Positions 1 through 12,562 are shown, counted from the stretch's first letter. The stretch: DNA of 64,000 nt from Cryptomeria japonica (GCF_030272615.1 NC_081405.1:476495508-476559507), one strand, 5' to 3'. The notes: generated by a model not told the origin, from the letters alone. Numbers and translations are program-made.

Positions 1-67
1 ATATTCAGTGATAACTATTAGTCAACATAACACTTGGGCACAATTAGTAAGCATGGAGCCATACATT

Positions 68-87
68 GGGGGGGGGGGGGAGGGGGG
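68..87. repeat. poly-G run
   Basis: Thirteen G, one A, then six G. Similar homopolymer runs sit near the ends of the Copia LTRs in this window, but no LTR context is visible here. Confidence 0.85.
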
Positions 88-1336
88 TTGATACGCCTTC
101 ACTGCAATGACAACTACTACTTTATAACAATCAACGGGCACTGGTGGGCATACCCGAGCCTCCTTTACATTGGTTGCATGCAGTCATGAGAAGTAGATAA
201 AGGGGGTTACATTTTATAATAAGAAGGAGACTATAGGAAGAAAAGGAAAAAAATGAGTAGGGGACAAAGAAAAGAAGAAGAGAATATGCATAACATAGAG
301 GAGAAAAGAGAATAAGGCAAGAAGGAGGGAGAGGAATCAACATCAAACTGACAAAATATTATTCATTCAAACACATAAGTAGGTCTATTTGAATTCCTTT
401 GCATTTATCAGATATGGGTGAATACTTCCTAAAAATGAGATGTTACCAAAGTTGTTTTCTGTTTGTAAGAATCAAATTCTATTCTCTATAAAAATTGGAA
501 TTCTTTAACTGATAAAAATATGAATCTTTGTTGTGCTGAAGAAAGAACCAATACTGCTTAGTTAAATATATATAGATATATGTGTACATTCGTATTAATT
601 GAATCTTTGAAATTGTATTTCTCTTTCTTGTATTCGGAATACTACACACTTCTAGATTTACGAATTTAGATGAAAATCATTCCTAGATTCATCTCTTGTA
701 AACTGTACTTGTTAAAATATCTATGTTGGTTATATAGTGATGTAGCTAGTTAAAACATAACCAATATAACAAACGATAATCATAAATTAACACAAGTATG
801 TATCAAATGTTCTTCATTATTCTCTCTAAAAAATCCAACCATTCTTCCATTACAATGAAAAAGTCCCTATTTTAAACAACAACCAAAAATTTCCTTTTTG
901 GGTAGATTTTTACAAAATTTGAAATTTGCCTTTTATGAAAATTTTCAAATCTATCCCAAAAATCATGAAATATTTCGAAAATATAAAAAAAATTCCTATG
1001 AAACAAATTTCCAACTTTCTAACCCCATAAATATTACGAGTTCAAAATTAATTAAAAAGCCAACTTTCTAAAAACCTGAAAAAGAAAGTAAAAGCCAATT
1101 TTGAGGCCTTAGATGAAGGAATCCAGCCCTGAAAATTTAAATTTTTGGTGGCCCTATTGGAGTAGGTTTTTATAACAATCCAATCAAATACTCAAGATAC
1201 AATTCCATGTAAAATTTGAGCCCAATCGGACAACCGAGTCAAAAGTTATGACCTCGCGAAGTCCCTGCATCATATAGTTCTATATGATTGTCTTTATTTT
1301 ATGTTGATATTTACAGTGCTAAATCACTGGACAGCA

Positions 1337-1338
<2 letters not shown>

Positions 1339-1400
<62 letters not shown>
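1339..1400. repeat. (AT)n microsatellite
   Basis: About 31 uninterrupted AT units. It lies in non-coding sequence with no related flank elsewhere in the window. Confidence 0.95.
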
Positions 1401-1404
<4 letters not shown>

Positions 1405-2278
1405 ATACATGTTGAATATTGTATGAAATGGATTTCTTTGGTCGTTGTTCATATGATTTATTAGACTTAAACCAAAAAGTGAGCAACTTCTGAAATTAGG
1501 TGAACATTATACTATTTTTGGGAATACTTGTGAGAAACACCAGAAAGAAGAAAAACAAAATTATCTCTCACATAAAATTATATTTATTTGTACAACACAT
1601 GTAGGAATGGATTACTGATTTACTTTCTTTGATAAAAACTGAACATAGAAGATAATGACAAACTTGAAGATTTTGCATGTTAAACATACACTTAGAATAC
1701 CAAAGGAAATTTTTTATTTTAAAAACATGTGCTCATATTTTCATTCTTGCATTCTATTTATATGCAAAATGTGCATACATGTGTTACACCTTCTTATTTC
1801 TAGTTCAAGTATCCCTGATTTACTTGAAAAGATAGAAGTGAAAGAATGTTTTCTTACTAGATATAATTGGTTGTAAATGAAATATTTTTTCTTCTATATC
1901 TATTTAACGAAAGATTGTCTTCTTTTATATCCAATTTTGGATATCATACACATAATAGGAAAGCTAGATATGTTTGTGTTTGTGGGAAAGTTACCTTCCG
2001 GGACGGGTGCCGAATGTGAAAATTATAGAGAGAATAGTTACTTTTCCAAATTATATTTTATTGCTATTCATGACATTATACTCGACCGAGTAACTTATTG
2101 ACCATTGAAATAGATGGATTTATTTATACTCTCTACCATATACTTGATTGATCTTGCTTGTTTCTTAATGGATTTAGAAAATTGAAAATGCATGTATCAG
2201 TCTAGGTATGCACCAAATTCCATCTTGTCTATTGAATTCTTTTTGATAAGCAATTCATGTAGGGTCGGGTATTCTTGA

Positions 2279-2695
2279 ATGATCAAGATTCTGGGGAAAT
2301 GTAAGCTTCAAGGTTGGGTGGAAAAAGCACCTGAATCTTGTTCTTGTCCTCATTCTAAGGATTGCATTGAAGATAGCTTTGGATTGCAGATCAATGGACA
2401 CATCTCATCCTTTACTTTATATTTTTCTTGTTATATGAACTTAAGACATTTGAAAGGCCTAAGTATTATATGTAGATATGATAGAAATACTACTTACATT
2501 TTCTTATTGAATGAAGAATCTTTACCTCTTTATAGAAATCTTTTGTTTATTATGATATCATTGGAATGATCATTTAGAGCTAAGGATGGAATAGTGGAAG
2601 TAAATAGACTTATTAAAGGAATTGTGAGTTTATTTAAGAATAAAGAGTATTTCGTTTTATTATTGAAATTAGAACGTTTTACATCCTTACAACCC
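2279..2695 (+). pseudogene. candidate coding fragment, unrecognised
   Basis: One frame stays open for about 139 codons apart from a single TGA at 2567-2569, and ends where the microsatellite begins. The first half is cysteine-containing and mixed in composition; the second half has a Lys/Leu-rich stretch ([19 protein letters not shown]). I do not recognise a domain. The frame is longer than its neighbours in this AT-rich flank and its composition is more protein-like, which is the only support for coding. It could be the remnant of a host gene or of an unidentified transposon, or chance. The microsatellite or the G1 insertion may have removed the rest. Confidence 0.2.
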
Positions 2696-3777
2696 ATATA
2701 CATACATACATACATACATACATGCATACATACATACATATGTATGTATATATATGTATGTATGTATGCATGTATGTATGTATATGTATATACATACATA
2801 CATACATACATACACATACATATACATACATACATGCATACATATATATACATACATATATATATAATATACATACAAATATATATATATATATAGACAC
2901 ACACACATATATGTACATGCATACATACATACATGCATATATATGTACATACATATATACATACATACATATATATACATATGTATGTATGTATGTATAT
3001 GTATGTATATATGTATATATGTGTGTGTGTGTATGTACATATACACACACATACACAGATACACACACACACACACATATATATGCATATATACATACAT
3101 ACATACATATGTATGTATGTATCTATGTATGTGTGTATATGCATATATATGTATGTATGTATGTATGCATGTATATGTATATATATGTATGTATGTATAT
3201 GTATGTAAATATGTATATACATACATATACATACATATGTATATACACACATATATATATGTATATATATACATATATATCTATATACATATCTATACAT
3301 ATATATATATATACATATGTATATGTATATCTATACACACACATATATATATATATACATATACATATATATGTATATATGTATATAGATATACATATAC
3401 ACATATGCACATATACACATATACATACATATACATATACACATGTACATATACATATGCATATACATATACACATACACATACACACATACATACATAC
3501 ATACATACATACATACATAGATATACATATATATATATGTATACATATACATATGTATATATATATATATAGATACATATACATATACACATATACATAC
3601 ATATATACATGTATGTATGTATGTATGTATGTATATATCTATACATATATCTATACATATACATACATATATATACATATACATATATACATATACATAT
3701 ACATATATATATATATACACACATATATATATATATACACACACATATATATACACATATACATATATACATATATA
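2696..3777. repeat. 1.08-kb compound microsatellite (ATAC/GTAT, AT, AC)
   Basis: The block is a mosaic of ATAC, GTAT, AT, AC/GT and ATACAC units that switch between the two strand senses several times. It yields long open frames in most frames, made almost only of Tyr, Ile, His, Thr, Met, Cys and Val. These are artefacts of the repeat and should not be annotated as genes. It abuts the first base of the G1 5' LTR at 3778. Confidence 0.95.
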
Positions 3778-5383
3778 TGTAGCATCGTAAATTGTATACT
3801 CCTAATTAGGGTTGTCCAATTCCATGCTTAGGTTAGCACTCACCTTAGTGTGTCTCATTGCATTTTTCATTTTCAAGGTTCCTTTAGGTATTTAATTATT
3901 AATTTAATTAAATCAAAAGTCCTCTCTCAATAATTCACATATTTTAAAATTGGGCCCTTAACCTTAAGTATGCCCCTTTTTATTTTATTTTAATTAATCT
4001 TAATAAAGTCCTACTTCTCATCTTCAAGGCATATTTTTGCATATGTAAACAATGTTGATTGCCATATGGTGTTGGATTTGACTTTATATATACGATATCT
4101 TGCATCCCTCAAAATTTGGAAAAAAAAGTCGGGTGGACTAGAATGGTACCATTCTTGACTTTTTCTCCCCACACTTCAGGAGCATAATTTGGTAGTATTA
4201 TAATGTTTAAATCCCACTTTGTATCATTTTTTATCAATTCTAAGTCAGCTTATGATCAAAATTAAAGTTAGGGTTTAATATATATAATCTTTTATTTCCC
4301 CCATTTGACGATCCAACTCTAGAAATTGAAGGAGATCCTTTGTGAAGTGAAAGTACAGGTTTATGTGGAGTCTACAATCAGAAAATTCATCATTCATCAA
4401 GTCTTCATCAAAAAAATTTATCATTTATGGAAGATTTAGAGATATTGAATAATAATAAGGAGATCACTGACTATTGATTGGCTTGTACCTCTCTCTTAGG
4501 GTTTGGTATTGTTTCATGTTATTTTCATATATCTATGTGAGTTTTTCAGATCTAGACATTACTCATTTTCAAATTTACTTTATTGCTTTAGATCCATATT
4601 GTATTTATGATTTGAAGCACTTGCATTTACATTCATTTAGGGTTTTTACTAGAAACATAGGTTAGAACTCTACTTTGCATTTTAGTTCATAGGAATCTTA
4701 CAAACACATGAGATTCTAGGGCACACACACACTTTTCAATACATTATTGGCTATTAGTGGAGGTGGAAATATCCAAAAGAAGGGGTTTAACTAACGTAAA
4801 CCCTATATAGCTACAAACACACCATTTTTTAGATTGCAGGTATAGGTACAAGATTTTGTCAAGCTAGTAATTTTTGGGAAGTCTTAGTCAATTGTCATAG
4901 GTAAATTTGTAGAATTAGGGCCCAGAACTTAGGGACCAGAGTGCTTAGCACCTTGGTCCCCAATCAGGTGTAGATTTTGATAGACAAAATCTAGATTAGC
5001 TTAGTTTATAGACTTGCAATTTCCATCTCATTTCACACACTAGGAACAGAGCGCCCAACACTACCATCCTCTTAGATCAGGCTCAATTTTTAGTATCAAG
5101 TGCACATTAGATTCCCATTTATAGATCTATACTTTGTGTTTTAGTTTCATCTCTGTATCACATTGTTAGTGTTTTACATTCATTTTACTGGCTTAGTTTT
5201 GCATTATTTCATACTTGATACATTCCGTTTCATATGAGCGAAGGAATAGAAAGCCTAAATGTATTCCTTGACTCTCTTTCACAAGAGTAAGTCAAAGTGA
5301 ATCACTTAGGCTCTTTTTTATTCCAATGTATGAATGAAAGTTGGATTAGGATCTAATCTACCCTATTCCATTTTCATCCATCA
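3778..5383 (+). repeat. G1 5' LTR
   Basis: Starts TGTAGCATC directly after the microsatellite and ends near a CA at 5382-5383, just before a primer-site-like sequence. Length is about 1.6 kb. It shares its first about 20 bases and a GGACTAGAATGGTACCATTC-like block (near 4134) with the LTRs at 47374 and 55357, so all three belong to one extended family. The two ends are inferred from that similarity and from the following primer site, not from a matching 3' copy. Confidence 0.6.
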
Positions 5384-5388
5384 TATTT

Positions 5389-5404
5389 TGGTGAACCCGA
5401 CATG
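5389..5404 (+). promoter_or_regulatory. G1 candidate primer-binding site
   Basis: TGGTGAACCCGACATG lies a few bases after the inferred LTR end. It starts with TGG, complementary to a tRNA CCA tail. The tRNA was not identified. Confidence 0.45.
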
Positions 5405-5490
5405 AATACATTTTCATATTCCAATTAGATCTTGTTATTTCATATTCTTTCTCATAAAAAAGACAAGAAAAATCTCAAAAGAATTGTTAT

Positions 5491-7242
5491 ATGTATTGTG
5501 TGTCTGTAGGTTCTATAATTTATATGATGATGCATTTTCTTATGATGATTATACATTTAGTAAGGAAAAACTTGATGAGTCTCTTTGATGAATTTCTTTA
5601 TCCCAAACCTTCTAAACCAACATTTTTACAAAGACTAATCAACATAGTTACTATGCCATTTCATAGTAATGATGAAGATAAGTTGAATAACTCCTCCCAT
5701 GAAGTCATTCCTATTAAAATCATCCTCCAAATCTAGTAACATGGTGATTTATCACAATCCCCTTTATGATGATTTTCTTCCTTTTAAATCTAAACATAAA
5801 TCATTTAGTATTCATGACTATGTTATGTTAGATGATGTCCTCAATGATTTCATGTCTACTACAACTTCTTTAAACAATGTCCCAACATCCAAGAGATTAA
5901 TTAAATTGATAAATGTGAATGAACATAACTTTCAAACACCTCCTAATAAACTCCTCTTTGTGGTTCAAGGTGCTATTCCTTCTTCAATTTTTCATTCTTT
6001 TAACAAGCTTCTCTTTGTGGTTCAAGGTGGTTACACTAATGATGCCTTTTGCACTCCTACAAAACTATTTATTATTGTGCAAGGAGGATATCCCACCAAG
6101 GTTCCTTATGAGTATGCTAAATAAATTACCTAAAAGATATATAATTTTGTTGCTCACATATATAGTACATTAACAATAGGCAACCTAATCCTCCTTCGGT
6201 TATTCCTTCTTTACTTCCTACTTCTCATCCTACTCTTCCACCAACACCTCATATATTAAAACATCTTGGTAAAGAGTATGTTCTTATTGACTAGCTTAAA
6301 GCTACTCCCGCCAAGATATTTGTTTGGGATTTAATTCAAACTTCATCCATGCATCATGGATTGTTACAAAATTCTTTAAAGACTTTAGATGTCCCACCTC
6401 TAGTGACATCTAATAATGTAGCTTCTTTGATTGACTCCATGAAAACACCTAAAGCTCAAATTATGTACACACAAGATGAGTTACCCTCTCACAAGATTCA
6501 ACATCAATATGATCCGCTTATGATTATTGTCCTTATTAATGGTAATGCTATAAGATAAATTCCTATTGACAATGGCTCTTGCATAACAGAAATGTGGACA
6601 CTTCTCTTATTAAACTAGATTCTCTTTCTATTAGTGGCTTTGATAATGTTGCTAGATCTTCATTAGGTACTATAACCTTGCCTATTAATATGGGACCTAT
6701 AATTTTACCTACACCTATTCATGTCATGCCCAATACTTCTACCTACAATCTTTTGTTAGGACGACCTTGAATTCATTCTATGCAAGCTATTCCTTCTACT
6801 TTGCATAGACAAGTTAAGTTCATTTACAACTATAAGATGTGTAATTTGCATGTTGATACCAACTTACAATCTTTTTCACAAACATCATCTTCCAAGTCCT
6901 CTTCAACTACTTCTAATTCTTCTCCAAGTACTCCTACCTCTTTAAATACTCTAGATTCATCTTCCATTCAAATTAAATCACCATCCTCTCCTGAAGACAC
7001 TTCTTCACCTAAAGAAGTACTCTTAGGTGATTATTGGGGGTCTTTAGACTTTACACCTTCCTTTGTAGGAGAATATAAAGTCCCCCTAAGAGAACTTAAG
7101 ACTGAAAAGGAGGATGACATGGACGAAACTAAAAAGCAACCCACATTGTCTAAGCAACTTAGCAACAACTTTGTGGCTACTTAAAAATTTAAAACTACTT
7201 CTACTTCAACCAATTATGACATCCAGACATATAAGGCCCCAC
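5491..7242 (+). pseudogene. G1 gag-like region and aspartic protease (broken)
   Basis: This is the remnant of the N-terminal part of G1 pol. The 5' half (5491-6124) is unassigned and holds three degenerate copies of a short peptide unit (NKLLFVVQGGY) at about 5946, 6002 and 6059. The 3' half is a Tat-type retropepsin: an IDNGS motif near 6564 (the DS/TG equivalent), a conserved flap-side LPINMGP stretch near 6680 and the terminal YNLLLGRP near 6750. A Ser/Thr-rich linker follows to about 7184. At least two frameshifts are needed. Stops include TAA just before IDNGS and a TGA at 6768-6770 where the family has Trp (GRPW). Copia-A enters immediately downstream, at 7248. Confidence 0.7.
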
Positions 7243-7247
7243 CTTCC

Positions 7248-8601
7248 TAGTGGATATTAGAGTTGTTGGGATATGTTGTTGTCATTGATTTCAACATATT
7301 CCTGTGTTACAGTGAACTGGTGTATTGCAGAGAGTTGGTTTTAGTGATCTATTGCAGTTATGCTGATGCGGTTTATTAGGTTTTGAGATGCTTATCTCTA
7401 GTTGATTTAATATGAGTTTCATGATGCTATGTGTTTATTTGGTCGAGTTATGAGGTCCAGTACGTGGACTATTTTTTCAGTGTTTGGTGTTGCAGAAATA
7501 CAACTCTGGCTGGTATTTGATCTATATTGCTCTGAAATGATTATATCTTGAGTTAAATATTTTGGAGAGTGTTTGGGATGTTTATGTGTGTCCTCAGATC
7601 AGATGGTTCATGATTTGGAACTTCACAAGCATATCTTTCATTTTGTCAGTTGGTGTTCTTGAGCTCTGATGATGTAGTAATGAAGAATCTTGTTATCCAA
7701 GCTGTTTGGTGGAGTTCATGTTTCATGTTGATGTTCTTTGATTGTGTTCTATGCGTTTTGGTGGTTTGTGTTGATCATGGTTTGTGTTAACGAATATTTT
7801 ATTGGTTCGGTGGTAATCTTTGTGTTATATGACATATTCGGTGGTGTATCGTATTGTGGATGATCCTGGTGAGTTATTTGATGGTGTAGCATGTTTGAGG
7901 ATTTGATTTGTTCCTTTCAATGTCAAAAAAAAATTTGTATTGGTCCAGTTGTGGATTTATATATCGTATAATGTAATTTTATAATTAGGTCTTATGTGTT
8001 GAGTTGACCTTAAGGTTAAGGTTGATGAATTGTATAAATAAGTGTTGTGATCATGTTAGTTGTATGTCTACAAGTGTTTTGTGTATGTTTGCAAGTTGTA
8101 TGAGGTTATTATATGTGCAAACAAGAAAATTTATCATTCAGAAGTGTGGAAGAGCATAGAAGAGTTGTTGTGCAGATAGTGTTCTTAACCGGAACTATGA
8201 TTAGGCATTTGGAGATGCTATTCTTTTAGTTCATGTAATCTAGATTGTTGCCTAATCTTTGTAAGGTAGTGAGCCTTCCTCAAGGTGGTAGCCCTTCTTG
8301 TTTTTGACCAGTGAGCTCTAGAAAGTGTTCCTAAATGCATGTGCATTCCCCATTGTAATATTTACATATACTACTACAGAGTATCATCTTATTGTGGGTA
8401 GGTTCCCACCATAGTTTTTCCCTTAAGTGAGGTTTCCATGTCAAAAATACTTCTGTTATGTGTGTTGTTGATGTGGTGTTTATCTTTGTTGTTGTTGTTC
8501 TTAAATAGATATAAAGTTGTGATTATTTTGGTTGAGTTTGGTGAAAATTGATTCACCCCCCCTCTCAGTTTTCTTGTATTGTTGCTGCCTTGCTATCAAA
8601 A
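7248..8601 (+). repeat. Copia-A 5' LTR
   Basis: 1,354 bp, homologous along its length to 41980-43344. It holds a TATA box at 8033-8040, a conserved block around 8336-8440 shared with other LTRs here (ending in GGTTTTTCCCTTAA-like sequence), and the ATTCACCCCCCCTCTCAG tract near 8551. It ends TCAAAA where the 3' copy ends TCAACA. Confidence 0.92.
8033..8040 (+). promoter_or_regulatory. TATA box in Copia-A 5' LTR
   Basis: TATAAATA follows the conserved context GATGAATTG. The same motif in the same context occurs in the 3' LTR (42777-42784) and as TATATATA in the solo LTR (40174-40181), supporting it as the LTR core promoter. Confidence 0.65.
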
Positions 8602-8603
8602 AT

Positions 8604-8615
8604 TGGTATCAAAGC
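8604..8615 (+). promoter_or_regulatory. Copia-A primer-binding site
   Basis: TGGTATCAAAGC, two bases after the 5' LTR end, differs at one position from TGGTATCAGAGC, the complement of the plant initiator-Met tRNA 3' end used by most plant Copia elements. Confidence 0.85.
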
Positions 8616-8657
8616 TAGTTCCTTTAGAAGAAGCTTGACCACTTGAGGTGATCCAGG

Positions 8658-10270
8658 ATGACAACTATTGTTTTCAAGAAGGAGATTTTGAGATTTGATG
8701 GTACTAATTACTTTTTATGGAAGAATCAAATGGAAGTTCACCTGAATTGTCTTGGAGAAGATTATTGGAAGATTACAAAGAATGCATACATTGTTCTTGT
8801 GAATGGTCCTATTACTGTTGATGAGATCAAAGTTAGTGAACATAATATAATATCTAAGAAAGTATTGCTGAGTGCCTTGACTGATGCAAATATCACTATT
8901 GTAATGGGTTTGCAGACTATACATGAGATTTGGGTGAAGCTTGAAACCCTGTATGAAGGAGATAAACGTGTGAAAGTTGCTAAATTGCTGAGCTTGAAAG
9001 GAAAATATATGATGCTGAAGATTGGAGAAGATGAGAGTATTACATCCTTTATGGATAAAGTGAATGATCTTATGCTGAACATCAGATGTGTCGGTGGAGT
9101 TCTTGAAGAAGATGAGATTGTGGCTAAAATATTGAGATCTTTGCATCCTTCTTATAAACACAAAGTTGTTGCTATTGATGAGATCTATATTATGACAATT
9201 GTGACAAGGGTTATGCTAGTTGGCAAGCTTGCTTCTTTTGAATTGAGAGAACTTGGTGAATCGCATGGAAAAACTGAGACTGCATTTAAAGCTACTCTAT
9301 CTGGGAAGAAGTATGATATGGGAGAAAGTTCAACTAAGGTTTCCAAATATGAAAGAGAAATGAGATAGATGGAAGAAAAAGAAAGAGAGCTAGAAGAGAT
9401 TGAAGCACTGATTGCTAGAAGAATGCCTAAGGGAGTCGGTAAGTATGAAAGAAATTTACCTTTGAAATATTTTTCATGCAATAAGATTGGTCATTTTTCT
9501 TCTAGGTGTCCTGAGAGAGTAGAAAAAGTGTTTAAGTATGATAAGCCTTACAAGCCTAACCAGAAGTATAGATATCAAAAGAAATTTTATTATGTTGCTG
9601 ATGAAGGTGTAACTAATGAGGAGTCTGAAAAAGGGAACTCTAAAGATTAATTTTTATTCATTGCTATGAAGGAAGATAATTTGGTATCTGCTGATTCTAC
9701 AAGCTGTGTTGTTGAAGAGAAAGCTTTGGCTGCTAAGATTGATGAGAAAGATGAATGGGTGATTGACAGTGGTTGTTCACATCATATGATAGGAGATAAA
9801 GGTAATTTTGTGAATATGGAGAAGTATGATGGCGGTGTAGTAATATTTAGAGACAATAAATCTTGTGCAATTCATGGTAGATGTTCTATTTCTCTTGATG
9901 GTAAGCATAATACTGATGATGTTTTATATGTTGAAAGTTTGAAGTATAATATTTTGAGTGTTGGATATATGGTTGACAAATATGATTTGCAATTTAAGAA
10001 TGAAAAATGCAAGATCTTGAATAGCTCCAATATAAAGATTGCATCAGGTACTAAGACTAAAGGTAATATATTTCATTTAAATGCTGGTGAGAAAAGTTGT
10101 TCGATTGCTCACATTGATGAGAGTTAGTTGTGGTATAGGAAAATGTGTCATGTTAACTTTGACTACATGACTAAGATCAGTTCTACTCAATCTATTAGAG
10201 ATTTTCCTAAGATTGTGAAGACTACTAATCCAATATGTAAATAATGTCAACTGGGAAAGCAAACAAGAAT
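8658..10270 (+). pseudogene. Copia-A gag and aspartic protease (stop-containing)
   Basis: One frame runs from the ATG at 8658 to the Copia-B insertion point, with in-frame stops at 9366 (TAG), 9648 (TAA), 10125 (TAG) and 10242 (TAA). The gag part starts with a FKKEILRFDGTNYFLWK-type motif and contains the DUF4219/UBN2-like capsid (residues about 1-200). A CCHC zinc knuckle (CNKIGHFSSRC) lies near 9478. The protease active site IDSG, followed by CSHHM, lies near 9763 and is intact. The gag-pre-integrase zone follows (near 10100). Copia-D carries the closest relative in the window, and alignment with it shows which residues were lost. The stop at 10125 falls where Copia-D has Trp. Confidence 0.85.
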
Positions 10271-10633
10271 TGCGAGAGTTGAGAAATACAACACCACAGG
10301 AGCCCAAAAGATCTCTGCAAGCTAAAATAAACCTATTAGAAGGGGAAGAAAGGAAGAAACAATAGAAAAAACAAATACATAGAAAATATGCTCAAAAGAT
10401 GAGAGCTCAATATTCACAAAATGTGTAATGTGATAATGATACAAAGAAAAGAAAATTAACCTCTAATAGGTCAATAAACCCTAAAAGGGAAAACTAGCTT
10501 GCACATAATAATTAATAAAAGAATTAATTATTATGCACCTAAGTTAGCTTAATTATAAGAAGAGATAAAGGGAACTTAAATAATTAAATGAATGGTGTTT
10601 AATTAATCAAGTAAAGACCTGATTACTCTAACA
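10271..10633 (-). repeat. Copia-B 3' LTR
   Basis: 363 bp, roughly 88 percent identical by eye to 23848-24212. The adjoining CCCCCCCTTAAGC (10634 onward) is the polypurine tract read from the opposite strand. Confidence 0.9.
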
Positions 10634-10830
10634 CCCCCCCTTAAGCTAGACTTAGGGAGAAGCTAAAACCTAGAACAACTACTGAAAGCATGAAAGATGG
10701 GTCCCGACAACAAGGCCTGATCAGGTACCCAAATACAATGAAATCTCTATGAAATGGAGAAAAAGGAGAAAACCTAGTGGGAAAAAACTCCTCTCCAAAA
10801 AGAGATAAAAGAACAGCTGAAAGAAATAAG
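10634..10830 (-). other. Copia-B 3' untranslated region with polypurine tract
   Basis: Short non-coding remainder of Copia-B between its 3' LTR and the Copia-C insertion. The C-run at its left edge is the polypurine tract on the - strand. The last five bases (ATAAG, 10826-10830) are the Copia-C target duplication, repeated at 18596-18600. Confidence 0.75.
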
Positions 10831-12328
10831 TGATAGTTCTAATACTAAATATGATTAGTATAGATGCCAAGCTAACAATATGAGAGAGGGGGGGGGGGGT
10901 GCATCATTCAAACTTAGTCTTCAATAAAAACAACAGATTCAACCTTGGTAACCTTATCAGAAAAACAATAATGCATGTAGACCCACAAATAGATAAGATC
11001 ACAAACATATAACACCAGATTTAACATGGAAACCCAAATAGGGAAAAACCACTATGGGATTTTGGACCCACTAAGAAATATACTCTTATAGAGTATGCTC
11101 AATTAAAAGAAAATCTTGTTAAAGATTACAAACACATTGCTAGATGTGACCCGGTTAAGGGATTTCCCTCAGATCTATTAGGATCTTCACTTTGTTAGAA
11201 GTGACCTTGTCAAAGGATTTCAAACACTCAATAAGAATGTCACCTTGCAAGAGGATTTTACAAATAAGACTGTTAAGTCCACTCAGTTAAGAGATTTTCT
11301 ACTACTTCTCAAAATAACAGTAATAAAAATATGTCTGCACCTTCACATCTAAAATGTTGAAGTAGATTCTCATTTGCTCAGTACAATCAATTCATAGGAC
11401 TTATCTTGTCCCTTTGCTGGGCTCTATACTCTATTATCAAAATAGGTCTTCAAGCTTCTGTGCTCGGTAATCACTATGTAGCATCCCTGTGCATACACTT
11501 GCCCGCATACATTGTTTATCAACAGTTTCCTATTTATAAACAATCTTCCAACCGCTTAATCTCCTTGATCACATTTCCCATGATCAATCATAGCCATCAG
11601 ATCTTCAATCTTGTCCAGGTTCAATGTATCTTTCAATCTGAAAATGTTTTACCCCACCTTGGAACTTGCATATTCACCTTGGAACTTGTGTTAGGGTATT
11701 GCGGTTCAATCTGAGCTGTAGATATTTCTATCGATCTTTCTTTACCATAGACTCTTTAACAATCTTCATACATGACTTACCAATCATTTAATTTGCTCCA
11801 GCTCATCAGCTTCCTTCATTAAATATCACATGTAAACATTTAATGCATTCTGTTATAGCTCGGTTGTAACTCGGTAAATACTAAAATTCACTCGGTAGAC
11901 ATTCTGCCTTCATTAACCAATAGCGATAACCTTAGGGTTTACCGACTAGGTTCTTTGCTTGGTAACATAGTATAGTATTAACCTTTCAAACAATAGCATA
12001 TGTAGGATATCAAAACAATATAAACATCATGATCTCATCATTGCCCATTGAATAACTTATCCCCTTATTCATCATATTCTTTTTGTGTCTTTTACTGACA
12101 TCTTTATACTCATCAAATCACACTTCTTAAGATATGGCAACATCATACTGAATTAGAAAATCAATTTCTTGACATCAATGACAAAATAATAATATTAAGA
12201 CAGTAATCATCCTTAATCAGTTATATCCATAGTCATCAACAACCTTCTCAATATCCATATTGAAATACCAACAATCTCTCATTGTAATTGGAATGCCAAC
12301 CTTCTTCTTGTTTGATATAATGCCAACA
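10831..12328 (-). repeat. Copia-C 3' LTR
   Basis: 1,498 bp. It carries a G run (10888-10899) near its left end, a shared block with AAAAACCACTATGGGATTTT at about 11044 and a TATA motif on the - strand (11531-11538). Compared with the right LTR it lacks a short duplicated segment (near 18177) and some G residues. Confidence 0.92.
11531..11538 (-). promoter_or_regulatory. TATA box in Copia-C LTR
   Basis: TATTTATA on the + strand reads TATAAATA on the - strand. The same site is kept in the other LTR at 17755-17762. Confidence 0.55.
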
Positions 12329-12562
12329 ATCTCCCCCTTTGGCATTGATGGCCAAACCAATTGATTTTACCTTAAAAGATTTGGATTGCTGAGATTTGGA
12401 AATGCTGAAATGCTCTCTCCCATACATTAGACTTCTCCTCATTTAGTCTTCTTCCCAATCTGTAGTCTACTCAGTTTTCTCTTAGTCTTCTCCCCTGATA
12501 GGTCTTCTCCCCTATATTTGTCTGATAGGTCTTCTCCCTTATATTGGTCTTCTCCCCCTTTG
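12329..12562 (-). promoter_or_regulatory. Copia-C polypurine tract and second PPT-like copy
   Basis: ATCTCCCCCTTTGGCATTGA next to the LTR reads on the - strand as an AAAGGGGGAGAT polypurine tract. A second copy (CTCCCCCTTTGACAACAATG, from about 12552) lies further upstream on the - strand. Two or more such tracts are a known trait of Sirevirus-type elements. Confidence 0.7.

Larger units (their letters stand above)
1..2278. other. AT-rich flank without a recognisable gene
   Basis: This stretch precedes the nested retroelements. Its longest open frames are about 75 codons, are rich in Phe, Ile, Leu and Tyr as random AT-rich DNA would be, and show no domain I recognise. It contains a poly-G run and a long AT dinucleotide run, listed separately. 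I see no LTR ends, no terminal inverted repeats and no RNA gene in it. An old, unrecognisable repeat cannot be excluded. Confidence 0.5.

Noticed and set aside
1655-2101. Two adjoining open frames of 73 and 74 codons on the + strand
   Set aside because: AT-rich composition, no motif and no continuity beyond chance; not supported as genes.
2530-3831. Many long overlapping open frames rich in Tyr, Ile, His, Thr, Met and Cys on both strands
   Set aside because: They are translations of the ATAC/GTAT/AC microsatellite, open in most frames because the repeat lacks stop codons.
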